Of a stretch of DNA of 64,000 nt, positions 1 to 10,902 are shown piece after piece. The notes beneath the pieces were generated by a model. The model was not told where the DNA came from. It did not search any database and worked only from the letters and a program-made list of their open reading frames with translations. Origin of the DNA: Costus lasius (taxonomy: Eukaryota; Streptophyta; Magnoliopsida; Zingiberales; Costaceae). The DNA lies in assembly GCA_027563935.2 (NCBI GenBank), contig CM050450.1:28073439-28137438 (forward strand), given 5' to 3'. A program made the translations under genes and the position numbers. Position 1 is the first letter of the stretch; each line of letters opens with the position of its first letter.

Positions 1-918
1 ACTCTTTCCTTTATATCGGGAGACAGTGATGTGTTGCTAGATACCCCTCGCTGATCGTGATGACGTAAGTTATCGTTACCGACATTTAAAGGAAACCCTT
101 AGGGTCACACAATTTGATGATATGGCTTACTTAAGTCAGATCGTGTGGACTGAATTGTTTAGGTTCAGTTTAAAGGGATTTAATCTCTGATTGTGAGTGA
201 GATCTGGTCTGATCATGTTTAATTGATTAGGGCTTAAGATCGGTAAGCTTCGATTGAGAGAATGGATGCTAGATCGGTGAGATCAGGAGCATCGAGAGAT
301 CAACGGTCAGATCTTAAGCTTCAGGGGTTTATTGTAATCTGGACTAATGGCTTGGGTAGTTTTGTTTCTTGAACCAAACCGAATTGAACCAGCTCATTGG
401 ATGAGCGCATGGTTCAAATGAAGAGGCATTTTGCGATTGGGGTAAGTTGTGGTCGCATGAACGTTGAGACTTTTCTATTTTTAGAAAGCATGTCTCTAAA
501 CGTGACCATGACTCTCACGTTCTCAATGCTCACGCTCTCTTGATGCCTCTTTGGGCTTTTCGACACTGGCATCTCTTGCGTGTGAAGGTGTGGATGAAAA
601 GAGGAGCTCTCGCCAAGCATAGGATTTCTCATCTCTTCCCTTCCATTCGGTCAGGATACTTGGACGATCCTTGCTAGCACAAGGGGCGACAAGGAGGAGC
701 CAAGACTCATCTTGTGTGCGTCATCTCTGGAGAAGATCCATTTCGATCTTTGCTTCCAAGATGCCATCTAGAAATGGCATCGGTATGATTTCTTCTCTTG
801 TATGTAATCATTTTAACGTTGATCGTAAAGCATGCAATAGATCTAGAAACCCTCTTCCGCTGTTTAAATCCCTTACATGTGCCTATTAGGGTTTCATCCC
901 CTTGTCTAGGGGACCTTC
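1..918 (+). repeat. Partial copia family-B LTR (B1), 3' portion
   Basis: The stretch matches the family-B LTR of B4 from about 59531 to 60454 in the same orientation, starting inside the ACTCTTTCC region and ending at the GGGGACCTTC terminus. The LTR's 5' end lies outside the window. It is interrupted or ended at 918 by the A1 insertion. Short reading frames here are antisense or chance frames in an LTR, so no gene is called. It is more diverged from B3 and B4 than those are from each other. Confidence 0.85.
914..918. repeat. Target-site duplication, left copy (A1)
   Basis: CCTTC directly precedes the TG of the left A1 LTR and is repeated exactly at 10293-10297 after the CA of the right LTR. 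Five bp is the usual Ty1/copia duplication length. Confidence 0.9.
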
Positions 919-2805
919 TGTTGGGAAACCCCGGGGACATTTTACAATTTTTCAGAGACACATACATACATTGCACAGCGGAAGAATGTCCCCGAAACAG
1001 GTCCGTCCCAAAAACCCAGTGAAGATCGCATGCAAGGGGGTCGACACGATGAGTTAGAAAATACCTCAAAGCAAGATGAGGTCGATGTCGTGATAGGCGC
1101 CCAACTGTGCGCCCTCTGCAGTCTCACACACACGGATGCCTCGAGTCCTCTTCTTCCACGCCCGGTGCTAGCCTCGGGAAGAAGATCCAAGCCTTAGGGA
1201 GATGCTCCAACCACCTTGCGCCACCAAGAGAGAAAGATGCGCCAAGTGGTAAGGAAGGAGAAGCTTGCGGCCACTTGATGGAAGAGGAAGAGATTGCGCC
1301 AATGCTCCTTGCTCTCGCTCCCTTCTTGAGTTCATGCCTCCAAGGATGAATCATATAAGAGGGGGCGGCTAGGGTCACATATATAGGGCAAGAGGCGATT
1401 AGGGCAAGGGCTAGGATCATGACAAGTGTAGGGCTAGGATGAGGAGGTTTAATGCAAGGAAAGTCTCCAAGACTTTACCATAAACTTCATTCAACCTTTC
1501 CATAATTGCCCAAGTACCATATCAGCCCAAGACATGCCTTAAAGGCATTCATACCATCAAGGGAGAAGGGCTAGGCACAAATTGCTTCCTTAATGAAGCA
1601 ACTTTGCCACCCTAACCCCATTATGCCCCTTAGGCGCCAATGGGGTTGGGTTTCTCCCCATTATACCCTTTTAGCCTCTCTTCTCTTCATGAGAACTTGT
1701 TATTGGGCTTCATTGGATAATGAGCTAGCCCAAACTTCATCCTATGGGTTGATTAAGCATTTGGATCCAATCCAATGCAACCCTAATCCAAGTGTGACCA
1801 ACCATGGTCAAATACGGGTCAACCTGCCAAAAATGAAGTTTGGCTCCAATAACATTCTTCCATCTCATCAGGCCCATTGGTGCTGATGAAATCTTCCAAT
1901 TAGATCTGAGTTATCCAATAACTTGATCATAAGGCTTCTCGATCAATACGAGAACTCAAGTATCAAGGTGTGTGACCCTGTAGGTTCTTCTGACGCTGGC
2001 AGTGCTGACCAAAGGTCACCACAAGCAGTGAGTGGCACCTAGCAGTGCATCGCTGCTACCCAGGTCATTGGAATGGATATCGACATCGACATCCCCATCA
2101 TCGCAACTAGGTACAGATGCATTACAGTCTCTTTGCCGGACTGATATCCGATTGGACAAGTGTGTCACCACTTGTTTTCACCCAATCACATGGCTATGAC
2201 TAAAACAGGTTCTTACCTGGGTATGGCCATACACTCTCAGTCATAGAACCATAGAGGAGCTCCATGGATATCATACTTCCCTAAGGAAGGGGCAAATCCT
2301 ATGTCTGTCCATTGACCTTCTCATATGGGTCGTGACATGCTCAATGACAACCGTTATGACCTCCCAACTACGGCGAGGTGTTAGGTTGTATCAAAACAAG
2401 TCCCTAACCATATAGAATGATCAATGACCTCAAGTCAAGGGATCAATGCATCTCCTGTCACTTGTGAGGATAACTTATGACACCAAGTCATAGCCTCACA
2501 GTGGGTCTTTCCAGTATATCCTCCAATGATATACCCATGTGTCTGCGTTAGCACCACGTACCTAACCAGCTCACATACCAGTCTCACAAGTACCATAGCT
2601 GTCCCATATCCACTAAGGTACATCGACTGGGGACAATAGTTTGAGCACAGATCCAATCTATCTCCAGGGACATTATCATGTCAGTACATGTGCGCAGATG
2701 TAAACAAACATTGATAATGACAATGCCAGAATGATATATATAAATATCAAAGTCAAGTAGTACATAAGTGGACCAAAACTAGGTCCTAGGGCATATACAC
2801 CAACA
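919..2805 (-). repeat. A1 3' LTR
   Basis: It is 1887 bp and nearly identical to 8406-10292. Read on the minus strand it begins TGTTGGTGTATATGCCC at 2805 and ends GGGTTTCCCAACA at 919. A TATA-like CTATATATG lies at 1379-1387 on the minus strand and is a candidate core promoter. Confidence 0.95.
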
Positions 2806-2818
2806 ATCTCCCACTTGC
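2806..2818 (-). promoter_or_regulatory. A1 polypurine tract
   Basis: On the minus strand the sequence GCAAGTGGGAGAT directly abuts the start of the 3' LTR. This is the position and composition of the plus-strand primer used in reverse transcription. The same tract borders the 3' LTRs of A2, A3 and B3. Confidence 0.8.
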
Positions 2819-2826
2819 ACTAAGAC

Positions 2827-5800
2827 CTAGAGGTTGAGAAATCTTAACCCCATATCTCTAGCGTGACCCTCATGCTTCTGCTCCGCCAAAGCCTTGGTCA
2901 ATGGGTCTGCCAGATTGTTTTCTATGTCAACTCTGCTAATCTTGACATCACCTCTTTCAATGATCTCTCTGATCAGGTGAAATCTTCTGAGTATGTGTTT
3001 GGATCTTTGATGAGACCGTGGTTCCTTGGCTTGTGCAATTGCTCCATTGTTGTCACAATAGAGTTCGATGGGATCCACTGCACTAGGAACCACCTGAAGA
3101 TCAGATATGAACTTCCTTATCCAAACGGCTTCCTTGGCTGCCTCAGAAGCGGCCACATACTCTGCCTCGGTTGTAGAATCTGCTATGGTGGATTGCTTGA
3201 AGCTCTTCCAGCATACAGCGCCTCCATTTATCTTGAACACATAGCCGGCCTGCGATCTAAAGTCGTCAGGGTCAGACTGGAATGATGCATCAGTATAGCC
3301 CTGCATACTGAGCTCTTCCTGTCCCCCATAGACCAAGAACAAATCCTTAGTTCTCCTCAGATACTTTAGGATGTTCTTTACAGCCACCCAGTGCTGCAGA
3401 CCTGGATTGGATTGGTATCGGCTGGTTATGCTTACAGCATATGCCACGTCTGGTCTAGTACACAACATTGCATACATGATCGATCCTACTGCTGAAGCAT
3501 AAGGAATTCGACTCATGTCATCACGCTCAGCCTGTGTTGTAGGACACTGGCTCTTTGAGAGAGTAAGGCCATGTCTTACTGGAAGGTATCCTTTCTTGGA
3601 TTGCTCCAAGTTAAACCTCTCCAGGACCTTATCAATGTAGGTACTCTGACTAAGGGCCAGGAGCCTCTTGGATCTATCTCGGTAGATCCTCACGCCTAGA
3701 ATATAGGCGGCCTCCCCTAAGTCTTTCATCTCAAAACACTTCCCCAAACATGTCTTCACAGCTTGAAGACTAGGGATGTCATTTCCGATGAGCAGTATGT
3801 CATCGACATACAAGACCAGAAAAATCACCAAGCTCCCACTGAATTTTCTATATACACAGGCGTCATCTTCGCTTTTGATAAAGCCATAATCTCTCACAGC
3901 TTCATCAAATCGAAGATTCCAACTTCGAGATGCTTGCTTTAATCCATAAATGGATCTCTTTAGCCTGCAGACCTTATTAGCCTCTGCAGGATGGATGAAA
4001 CCATCAGGTTGTGTCATGTACACATCCTCAGTCAGCTTCCCGTTAAGGAACGCTGTCTTCACATCCATCTGCCATATCTCATAGTCATGATATGCAGCTA
4101 TAGCAAGCAGAATCCGAATGGACTTGATCATGGTAACTGGCGAGAAGGTTTCATCACAGTCCACCCCGTGGACTTGTTTAAAACCTTTAGCCACTAGTCT
4201 ACCCTTATAGGTAACTATATTGCCATCCATGTCTGTCTTCTTCTTGAAGACCCATTTACACCCTATGGGTTTTACCCCATCAGGCAGCTTAACCAAATCC
4301 CAGACTTGGTTAGCCGACATGGAATCCATCTCGGATCGCATGGCGTCAAGCCATCTCTCGGAGTCCGGTCCACTGACCGCCTCATCATAGGTTCTGGGTT
4401 CATCCTCAATGATGAAAATTCCATCGTGTTGAGTCGGCAGCGACCCGTACCTCTCAGGTGCACGACGAATCCTCCGAGACCTACGTGGGACCTGTGTCTG
4501 AGCCTCAGGTTGTATAACAACCGGTGCAGATGGCTCAGATTCCATCTCTTTGTCTTGTGGTTGCACTTGGACCTCATCCAAGTCAAACTCCCTCCCACTT
4601 ACTTCTTTCATAAGAAATTCTTTCTCTAGAAAGACAGCACCCCGAGCAACAAAAACTTTGTTCTCGGTTGGGACATAGAAGTAGTATCCTTTAGTTTCCT
4701 TAGGATACCCCACAAATACACACTTATCAGATCTAGGTTCTAGCTTGCTAGAATCCTGACGTTTGACATAAGCCTCACATCCCCAGATCCTGATAAACGT
4801 GAGATTAGGGCGTCTCCCACTCCATACCTCGTATGGTATTTTGGAGACACTCTTAGATGGAACATTATTCAGTATCAGAGAAGCTGTCTCAAGTGCATGC
4901 CCCCAGAATGAGGGAGGTAGAGTTGCATGACTCATCATAGATCGAACCATATCCAATAAAGTTTGATTGCTCCTTTAAGACACACCATTCCATTGAGGTG
5001 TTCCAGGAGGAGTGAGTTGGGATATGATCCCAGACTCTCTCAGATAGTCAAAGAACTCTCCACTCAGGTATTCTCCACCTCGATCTGATCGAAGAGCTTT
5101 AATGGATCTTCCAAGCTGGTTCTCTACTTCATTCTTGAACTCTTTGAATTTCTCAAAGGACTCAGATTTATGTCTCATTAGGTAGACATATCCATACCTA
5201 CTGAAGTCATCAGTGAAGGTAATGAAGTAGTTGTACCCTCCTCTGGCTTGTTTATTGAAAGGCCCACACACATCAGTATGTATGAGATTCAATAAACCTC
5301 CTGCCCTCTCACCAATCTTGGTGAAGGGTGCTTTTGTCATTTTCCCTAATAAACAAGGTTCACAGGTATCAAATTCCTCCAAGGAACTTGAATCTAACAA
5401 TCCATTTGCATGGAGTTATTGGATGCGATTTTTGTTTATATGGGCTAATCGACAGTGCCATAGGAAAGCACCAACTGAACCACTCAGTTTGGTCCTTTTA
5501 TTACTTATGTTACAGATAGAACTTTCCATATCCAAAATATACAGACCATTGCACAAAGTACCCTTCCCATAGAACATATTTGCAAATGAAAAAGAACAAG
5601 AGTTCTTATTTATTTCAAACTTAAATCCCTTCTTTGCTAAGCAAGGAATGGATACAATGTTCCTAGTAAGTGAAGGTACACAAAAGCAATTATTTAGTTC
5701 TAATAGAAGTCCAAAAGGCAAGGAGAGAGTCAAGATGCCTACAGCAACAGCAGCAACCTGTGCCCCATTTCCAACGCGTAGGTCAATCTCTCCAGGTCGC

Positions 5801-6747
5801 ACCGATCTACTTTTCTTGAGCCCCTGCATATTTGTACAAATATGAGCTCCACATGCGGTATCCAATACCCATGACATAGAAGTAGAAAGATTGACTTCTG
5901 TAATATAAATACCTGAGCTAGAAGTTAAGGCCAAGCCCTTCTTCTCCTCATTCTGAAGCTGCTTGCAGTCCCTTCTCCAGTGACCCTGCTCGCCACAGTG
6001 AAAACACCTCTGGTCCTTTGACTTCTTTGCCTTTTTCTTCAGTGCCTTGGTAGGACCTTTGGCACTGCCCTTACCACGTGCCTTACCCTTCTTCTTTATC
6101 TTCTTGGTCGCAGGGACCAAAAGAACAGAATTTGGTTTGGTCTTACCCATTTCACGCTCGGCTGTTTGGAGCATATTCATCAATTCCTCCCGTGTGCACT
6201 CAATCCGGTTCATGTTGAAGTTAATAATAAACGGACTGAAGCTAGGGGGCAGGGAATGCAGAATAAGATCCACAACCAGCTCGTTGTCTATGGCATGACC
6301 CAGTCTCCTGAGATGATCCACATTCCCAATGAGCTTGAGAACATGGGGTCTCACTGGTGCACCCTCAGACAACTTACACCGAAAGACTGCTTTGGCGGTG
6401 TCAAATCTTTCAGTTCTAGCCTGAGCCTCGAACATCTGTTTCAGATGAGTGATCATCTGAAAAGCGTTCTGCTCCTCATATTGCACCTGCAGTTCAGGTG
6501 CCATGCTGGCTAGCATAAGACATGCAACCTCCAAAGAGTCATCCTGATGCTTTCTATAAGCATCTCTATCTGCCGTTCGGGCATTAGGCGCAGGAGCCGC
6601 AGGAAGAGCCTGTTCAAGGACATACAGCTTCTTCTCGAGCTTGAGGACTATCCTCAAGTTCCGATGCCAGTCCATAAAGTTAGTTCCAACTAACTTATCC
6701 TTATCAAGGAGTGATCGCAGTGATAATCCGCCAGTGTTCGTAGCCAT
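2827..6747 (-). pseudogene. A1 copia gag-pol polyprotein, two in-frame stops
   Basis: One frame runs from ATG 6747-6745 to the stop at 2827-2829. Gag comes first, then a CCHC knuckle (CFHCGEQGHWRRDC) near 6010-5960, an aspartic protease motif (WVLDTACGAHIC), an integrase HHCC zinc region, a DDE core (FTDDFSRYGY, LRSDRGGEYL), RT with an intact YVDD box, and RNase H ending near 2830. Gag and pol share the frame, as in most Ty1/copia. Stops at 5416-5418 (TAA, before the integrase zinc region is complete) and 4975-4977 (TAA, after the integrase core) split it into three open pieces. Catalytic residues otherwise look intact. Sibling copies read through both positions, so the stops are lesions. Confidence 0.93.
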
Positions 6748-8393
6748 TGTTCTACAACACCCAAGAAAAACAGATTAGTACTACTTCGAATCATTTAAAC
6801 TGGACTTGTTTTAAATGATTACTGCTCCCACTATTTTAAATTCGAATTGACAACCCACAAAGTCAATCGGGAAGTTTAAGACTTCCTAGTGAGATGGGAT
6901 CCTTATTTCACATGAGGCTTTGCGTCCCACGAGGGTGGGATGAGATGCACAAAGTAACTCATGTTTCCTAAGGTGGGCGCGCCGGCCGGTTGCTCCAAGC
7001 AACTCCCCTTGTTGAGACAGTCTTGGGCATTTCATGTCCAGCGAGGGCTGGATATAACATGAAACCCTAACCTCTCAACGATGCCTCTAGACTTTCACTA
7101 TGTGCCCAGTACATGTGAATTTCTAGTCAAGTCCATTCCTAACCGTTTATGCCCAGGGCCAATGAGTTTCCTTGCGAAGGCACGCCCAGGTTAAAACTGG
7201 ACTGGGGAAACCATTGTCACCACACACTTTCTAAAGATAAGTGGGTGTGTCCCACGAGGGTGGGAACCAGTTCACAACTCCACTGATCGATAGCTTAGTG
7301 AGGGCTACGCGTTAGAAGGCTTCTAGACTTGATATTTTATGAGGGTTTTTAAGGTCTCATCAGTTTTATCTTATGTCAAACAATACAGGCATGCAATCCT
7401 ATAGTGATAACATAATGATAAAACATCACAGGCATGCTTTTAGCAGATAAGGAAAGCAGTAAAAGATGATGTGATCAAAGCCCTTTCAAGACATTGAATC
7501 AACCCATGCCAAAGGAGTTTCAACTCTTGACATAGGACTCAAGCCCCTAAGAAAGACCTATCCTAGCCGCCCTCTATCTTGGTCTTCATGGTTGGCTCCA
7601 AGGTCCTTCCTTCATGGCTTAGCTCTCAAACATTAAGGGTAGACCTCAAAGGTTCGGCCAATGCCATGGTCTTCCTCCAAGGAGAATGCGCCACAATGAA
7701 AGATGCCAAGTTAGCTAGCTCTCAAACCCAAGGGTTCGGCCATGCCTAACTTGTGCCATCAAGCAAGGTTGCGCCTTTTCCTTGATGCTTGTTGCGCCAC
7801 CATCCAAGGTGCGCCAACTCCATGCATGCGCCAAGCTCCAAGTACATGTGCTACCCTAGTCTTCTTAAAAGCAAAAAGAAAAGCGGCACGCAGGCCTCAC
7901 GAGGAAACATCACAGGCATGCAAAGGGGGGCTTGACTAATGATCACAACATTATGCACAATCAAGGTATTTACTCATGCAATTCTACATGCTCATGAAAA
8001 ACATAAAATCTAAAATTTTACTTTTTCATTAAAACTAGTCTCTTTTTCTCCTCTTCTTCTCACAAATCTTTTGGTTAATTGCGATTTATTTTTCAAGGTG
8101 ATTTCAGAGATCCTTTCGGTTGGCAATTTTGTTAGATCAAGAGACTTGGCCAGTCCGAAGACACAATGCCCGTCCTACTTGACAAAACTACGTGCGCCTT
8201 TGATCTTTAAATCAGACAAGAAAAATAGTCCAAAAATCCAAAAGAGATTGAGAGGATGATAGAAACAAGAAACCCTAATTTTTTCCTACTTAGAAAAAAT
8301 CGTTTGCCATGCATCATGCTATTTTCGAAAATAGAGATATGGCATGCGAGCATGAAAGAAAAGCATAAAACATCATTCGAGTCTTGCAAGTCC
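6748..8393 (-). other. A1 untranslated leader
   Basis: This is about 1.65 kb between primer site and gag with no credible coding frame. It holds three hairpins (6925-7265), three copies of the decamer ACAGGCATGC (7385-7394, 7428-7437, 7912-7921), and A-rich stretches. The same leader is recognisable in A2 (15215-16784) and A3 (about 47180-48846). Short frames are not conserved between copies. Confidence 0.8.
6925..7265 (-). promoter_or_regulatory. A1 leader hairpin cluster Ha-Hb-Hc
   Basis: Three stem-loops share a GAGG loop on + (CCTC in sense). Hc at 6925-6940 has stem TCCCAC/GTGGGA. Hb at 7030-7064 has inner stem TCCAGC/GCTGGA, outer stem TTTCATG/CATGAAA and a one-sided 5-nt bulge at 7053-7057. 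Ha at 7250-7265 has stem TCCCAC/GTGGGA. Stems differ but all pair. The role is unknown; an RNA packaging, dimerisation or translation signal is an inference. Confidence 0.7.
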
Positions 8394-8405
8394 CTCTGAT
8401 ACCAC
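8394..8405 (-). other. A1 primer-binding site (initiator-Met type)
   Basis: Sense sequence GTGGTATCAGAG starts immediately after the 5' LTR and contains TGGTATCAGAG, complementary to the 3' end of plant initiator-Met tRNA, the usual copia primer. Confidence 0.9.
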
Positions 8406-10292
8406 TGTTGGGAAACCCCGGGGACATTTTACAATTTTTCAGAGACACATACATACATTGCACAGCGGAAGAATGTCCCCGAAACAGGTCCGTCCCAAAA
8501 ACCCAGTGAAGATCGCATGCAAGGGGGTCGACACGATGAGTTAGAAAATACCTCAAAGCAAGATGAGGTCGATGTCGTGATAGGCGCCCAACTGTGCGCC
8601 CTCTGCAGTCTCACACACACGGATGCCTCGAGTCCTCTTCTTCCACGCCCGGTGCTAGCCTCGGGAAGAAGATCCAAGCCTTAGGGAGATGCTCCAACCA
8701 CCTTGCGCCACCAGGAGAGAAAGATGCGCCAAGTGGTAAGGAAGGAGAAGCTTGCGGCCACTTGATGGAAGAGGAAGAGATTGCGCCAATGCTCCTTGCT
8801 CTCGCTCCCTTCTTGAGTTCACGCCTCCAAGGATGAATCATATAAGAGGGGGCGGCTAGGGTCACATATATAGGGCAAGAGGCGATTAGGGCAAGGGCTA
8901 GGATCATGACAAGTGTAGGGCTAGGATGAGGAGGTTTAATGCAAGGAAAGTCTCCAAGACTTTACCATAAACTTCATTCAACCTTTCCATAATTGCCCAA
9001 GTACCATATCAGCCCAAGACATGCCTTAAAGGCATTCATACCATCAAGGGAGAAGGGCTAGGCGCAAATTGCTTCCTTAATGAAGCAACTTTGCCACCCT
9101 AACCCCATTATGCCCCTTAGGCGCCAATGGGGTTGGGTTTCTCCCCATTATACCCTTTTAGCCTCTCTTCTCTTCATGAGAACTTGTTATTGGGCTTCAT
9201 TGGATAATGAGCTAGCCCAAACTTCATCCTATGGGTTGATTAAGCATTTGGATCCAATCCAATGCAACCCTAATCCAAGTGTGACCAACCATGGTCAAAT
9301 ACGGGTCAACCTGCCAAAAATGAAGTTTGGCTCCAATAACATTCTTCCATCTCATCAGGCCCATTGGTGCTGATGAAATCTTCCAATTAGATCCGAGTTA
9401 TCCAATAACTTGATCATAAGGCTTCTCGATCAATACGAGAACTCAAGTATCAAGGTGTGTGACCCTGTAGGTTCTTCTGACGCTGGCAGTGCTGACCAAA
9501 GGTCACCACAAGCAGTGAGTGGCACCTAGCAGTGCATCGCTGCTACCCAGGTCATTGGAATGGATATCGACATCGACATCCCCATCATCGCAACTAGGTA
9601 CAGATGCATTACAGTCTCTTTGCCAGACTGATATCCGATTGGACAAGTGTGTCACCACTTGTTTTCACCCAATCACATGGCTATGACTAAAATAGGTTCT
9701 TACCTGGGTATGGCCATACACTCTCAGTCATAGAACCATAGAGGAGCTCCATGGATATCATACTTCCCTAAGGAAGGGGCAAATCCTATGTCTGTCCATT
9801 GACCTTCTCATATGGGTCGTGACATGCTCAATGACAACCGTTATGACCTCCCAACTACGGCGAGGTGTTAGGTTGTATCAAAACAAGTCCCTAACCATAT
9901 AGAATGATCAATGACCTCAAGTCAAGGGATCAATGCATCTCCTGTCACTTGTGAGGATAACTTATGACACCAAGTCATAGCCTCACAGCGGGTCTTTCCA
10001 GTATATCCTCCAATGATATACCCATGTGTCTGCGTTAGCACCACGTACCTAACCAGCTCACATACCAGTCTCACAAGTACCATAGCTGTCCCATATCCAC
10101 TAAGGTACATCGACTGGGGACAATAGTTTGAGCACAGATCCAATCTATCTCCAGGGACATTATCATGTCAGTACATGTGCGCAGATGTAAACAAACATTG
10201 ATAATGACAATGCCAGAATGATATATATAAATATCAAAGTCAAGTAGTACATAAGTGGACCAAAACTAGGTCCTAGGGCATATACACCAACA
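8406..10292 (-). repeat. A1 5' LTR
   Basis: It is 1887 bp and nearly identical to 919-2805; differences seen include positions near 8714, 8821, 9063 and 9988. The TATA-like element is at about 8864-8873 on the minus strand. Its sense end at 8406 abuts the primer site. Confidence 0.95.
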
Positions 10293-10297
10293 CCTTC
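10293..10297. repeat. Target-site duplication, right copy (A1)
   Basis: CCTTC follows the CA end of the A1 LTR and matches 914-918. Confidence 0.9.
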
Positions 10298-10902
10298 ACA
10301 GAGGATGAAGGCGTTCCCTTCTCACGAGACTGAGTCTGCTCTGTAGTCAAGAGCATGTTCAGTAACTCTGCCGGGGTACAGTCGATCTTGTTCATATTAA
10401 AATTAATGATGAACGGATCGAAAGAGGCCGGGAGAGACTGCAAGATGATATCTACAACAAGCTCCTGATTGATGGTGTGTCCCAGTTTCTCTAGAGCCTC
10501 CTTGTACCCAATCATCTTGAGCACGTGAGCTCCCACTGGACTCCCTTCAGTCAATTTGCTCTGAAAGAAAAGTTTCGTCAAATTATAGCGTTCAGTCCTT
10601 GCCTGTGCAGCATACAGCAGCTTGAGGTTTGCTATAATTTCTATAGCTGATAAATCCTCATGCTGACGCTGCAGCTGTGGCGTCATAGACGCTAGCATAA
10701 GGCAAGCGACGTCAATGCTATCATTGACATGCTTTTCATAAGCTTCCTGAACCGCCCTTGCGGCGTTCGCAGCGGGTTGAGGCGGTATAGCCGTCTCGGG
10801 GACATACAGTTTCCTCTCAGCCTTAAGAACAATCTTAAGGTGTCCGTACCAGTCTGAGAAGTTTGGCCCAGCAAACTTCTCCCTTTCCAGTAGGGATCGC
10901 AC
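10298..10902 (-). pseudogene. B2 gag, N-terminal fragment
   Basis: The frame encodes the copia gag capsid region seen in B3 and B4 (start RSLLEREKFAGPNF, then ACLMLASM, then FIINFNMNKIDCTPAELLNM) and is cut before the zinc knuckle. The frame happens to run on into the A1 LTR for a few codons, which are not native. There is no ATG at the position used by B4: the sequence reads ACCACAGCG where B4 has ACCATGAGC. It lacks everything needed for reverse transcription. Confidence 0.85.

Larger units (their letters stand above)
919..10292 (-). mobile_element. Complete Ty1/copia retrotransposon A1 (family A, Angela/TAR-like)
   Basis: This is a full-length minus-strand element of about 9.4 kb: 5' LTR 8406-10292, primer site, leader of about 1.65 kb, gag-pol, polypurine tract, and 3' LTR 919-2805. 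The LTRs are both 1887 bp, begin TG and end CA on either strand, and differ by only about seven bases by eye. The CCTTC duplication on both sides proves transposition. Domain order (protease, integrase, RT, RNase H) defines Ty1/copia. Placement near Angela/TAR/Tork rests on recalled RNase H motifs and LTR size, so it is an inference. It inserted into an existing junction of two family-B fragments. Two stops interrupt gag-pol. Confidence 0.95.

Noticed and set aside
707..1420. Several overlapping open frames of 70-120 codons on both strands near 700-1420, repeated at 8314-8907
   Set aside because: They lie in LTRs, recur wherever the LTR recurs, overlap on both strands, and have no recognisable domain.
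4272..4629. Frames of about 107 codons on both strands over the A1 integrase tail
   Set aside because: Shadow frames of the gag-pol frame, which has clear domains.
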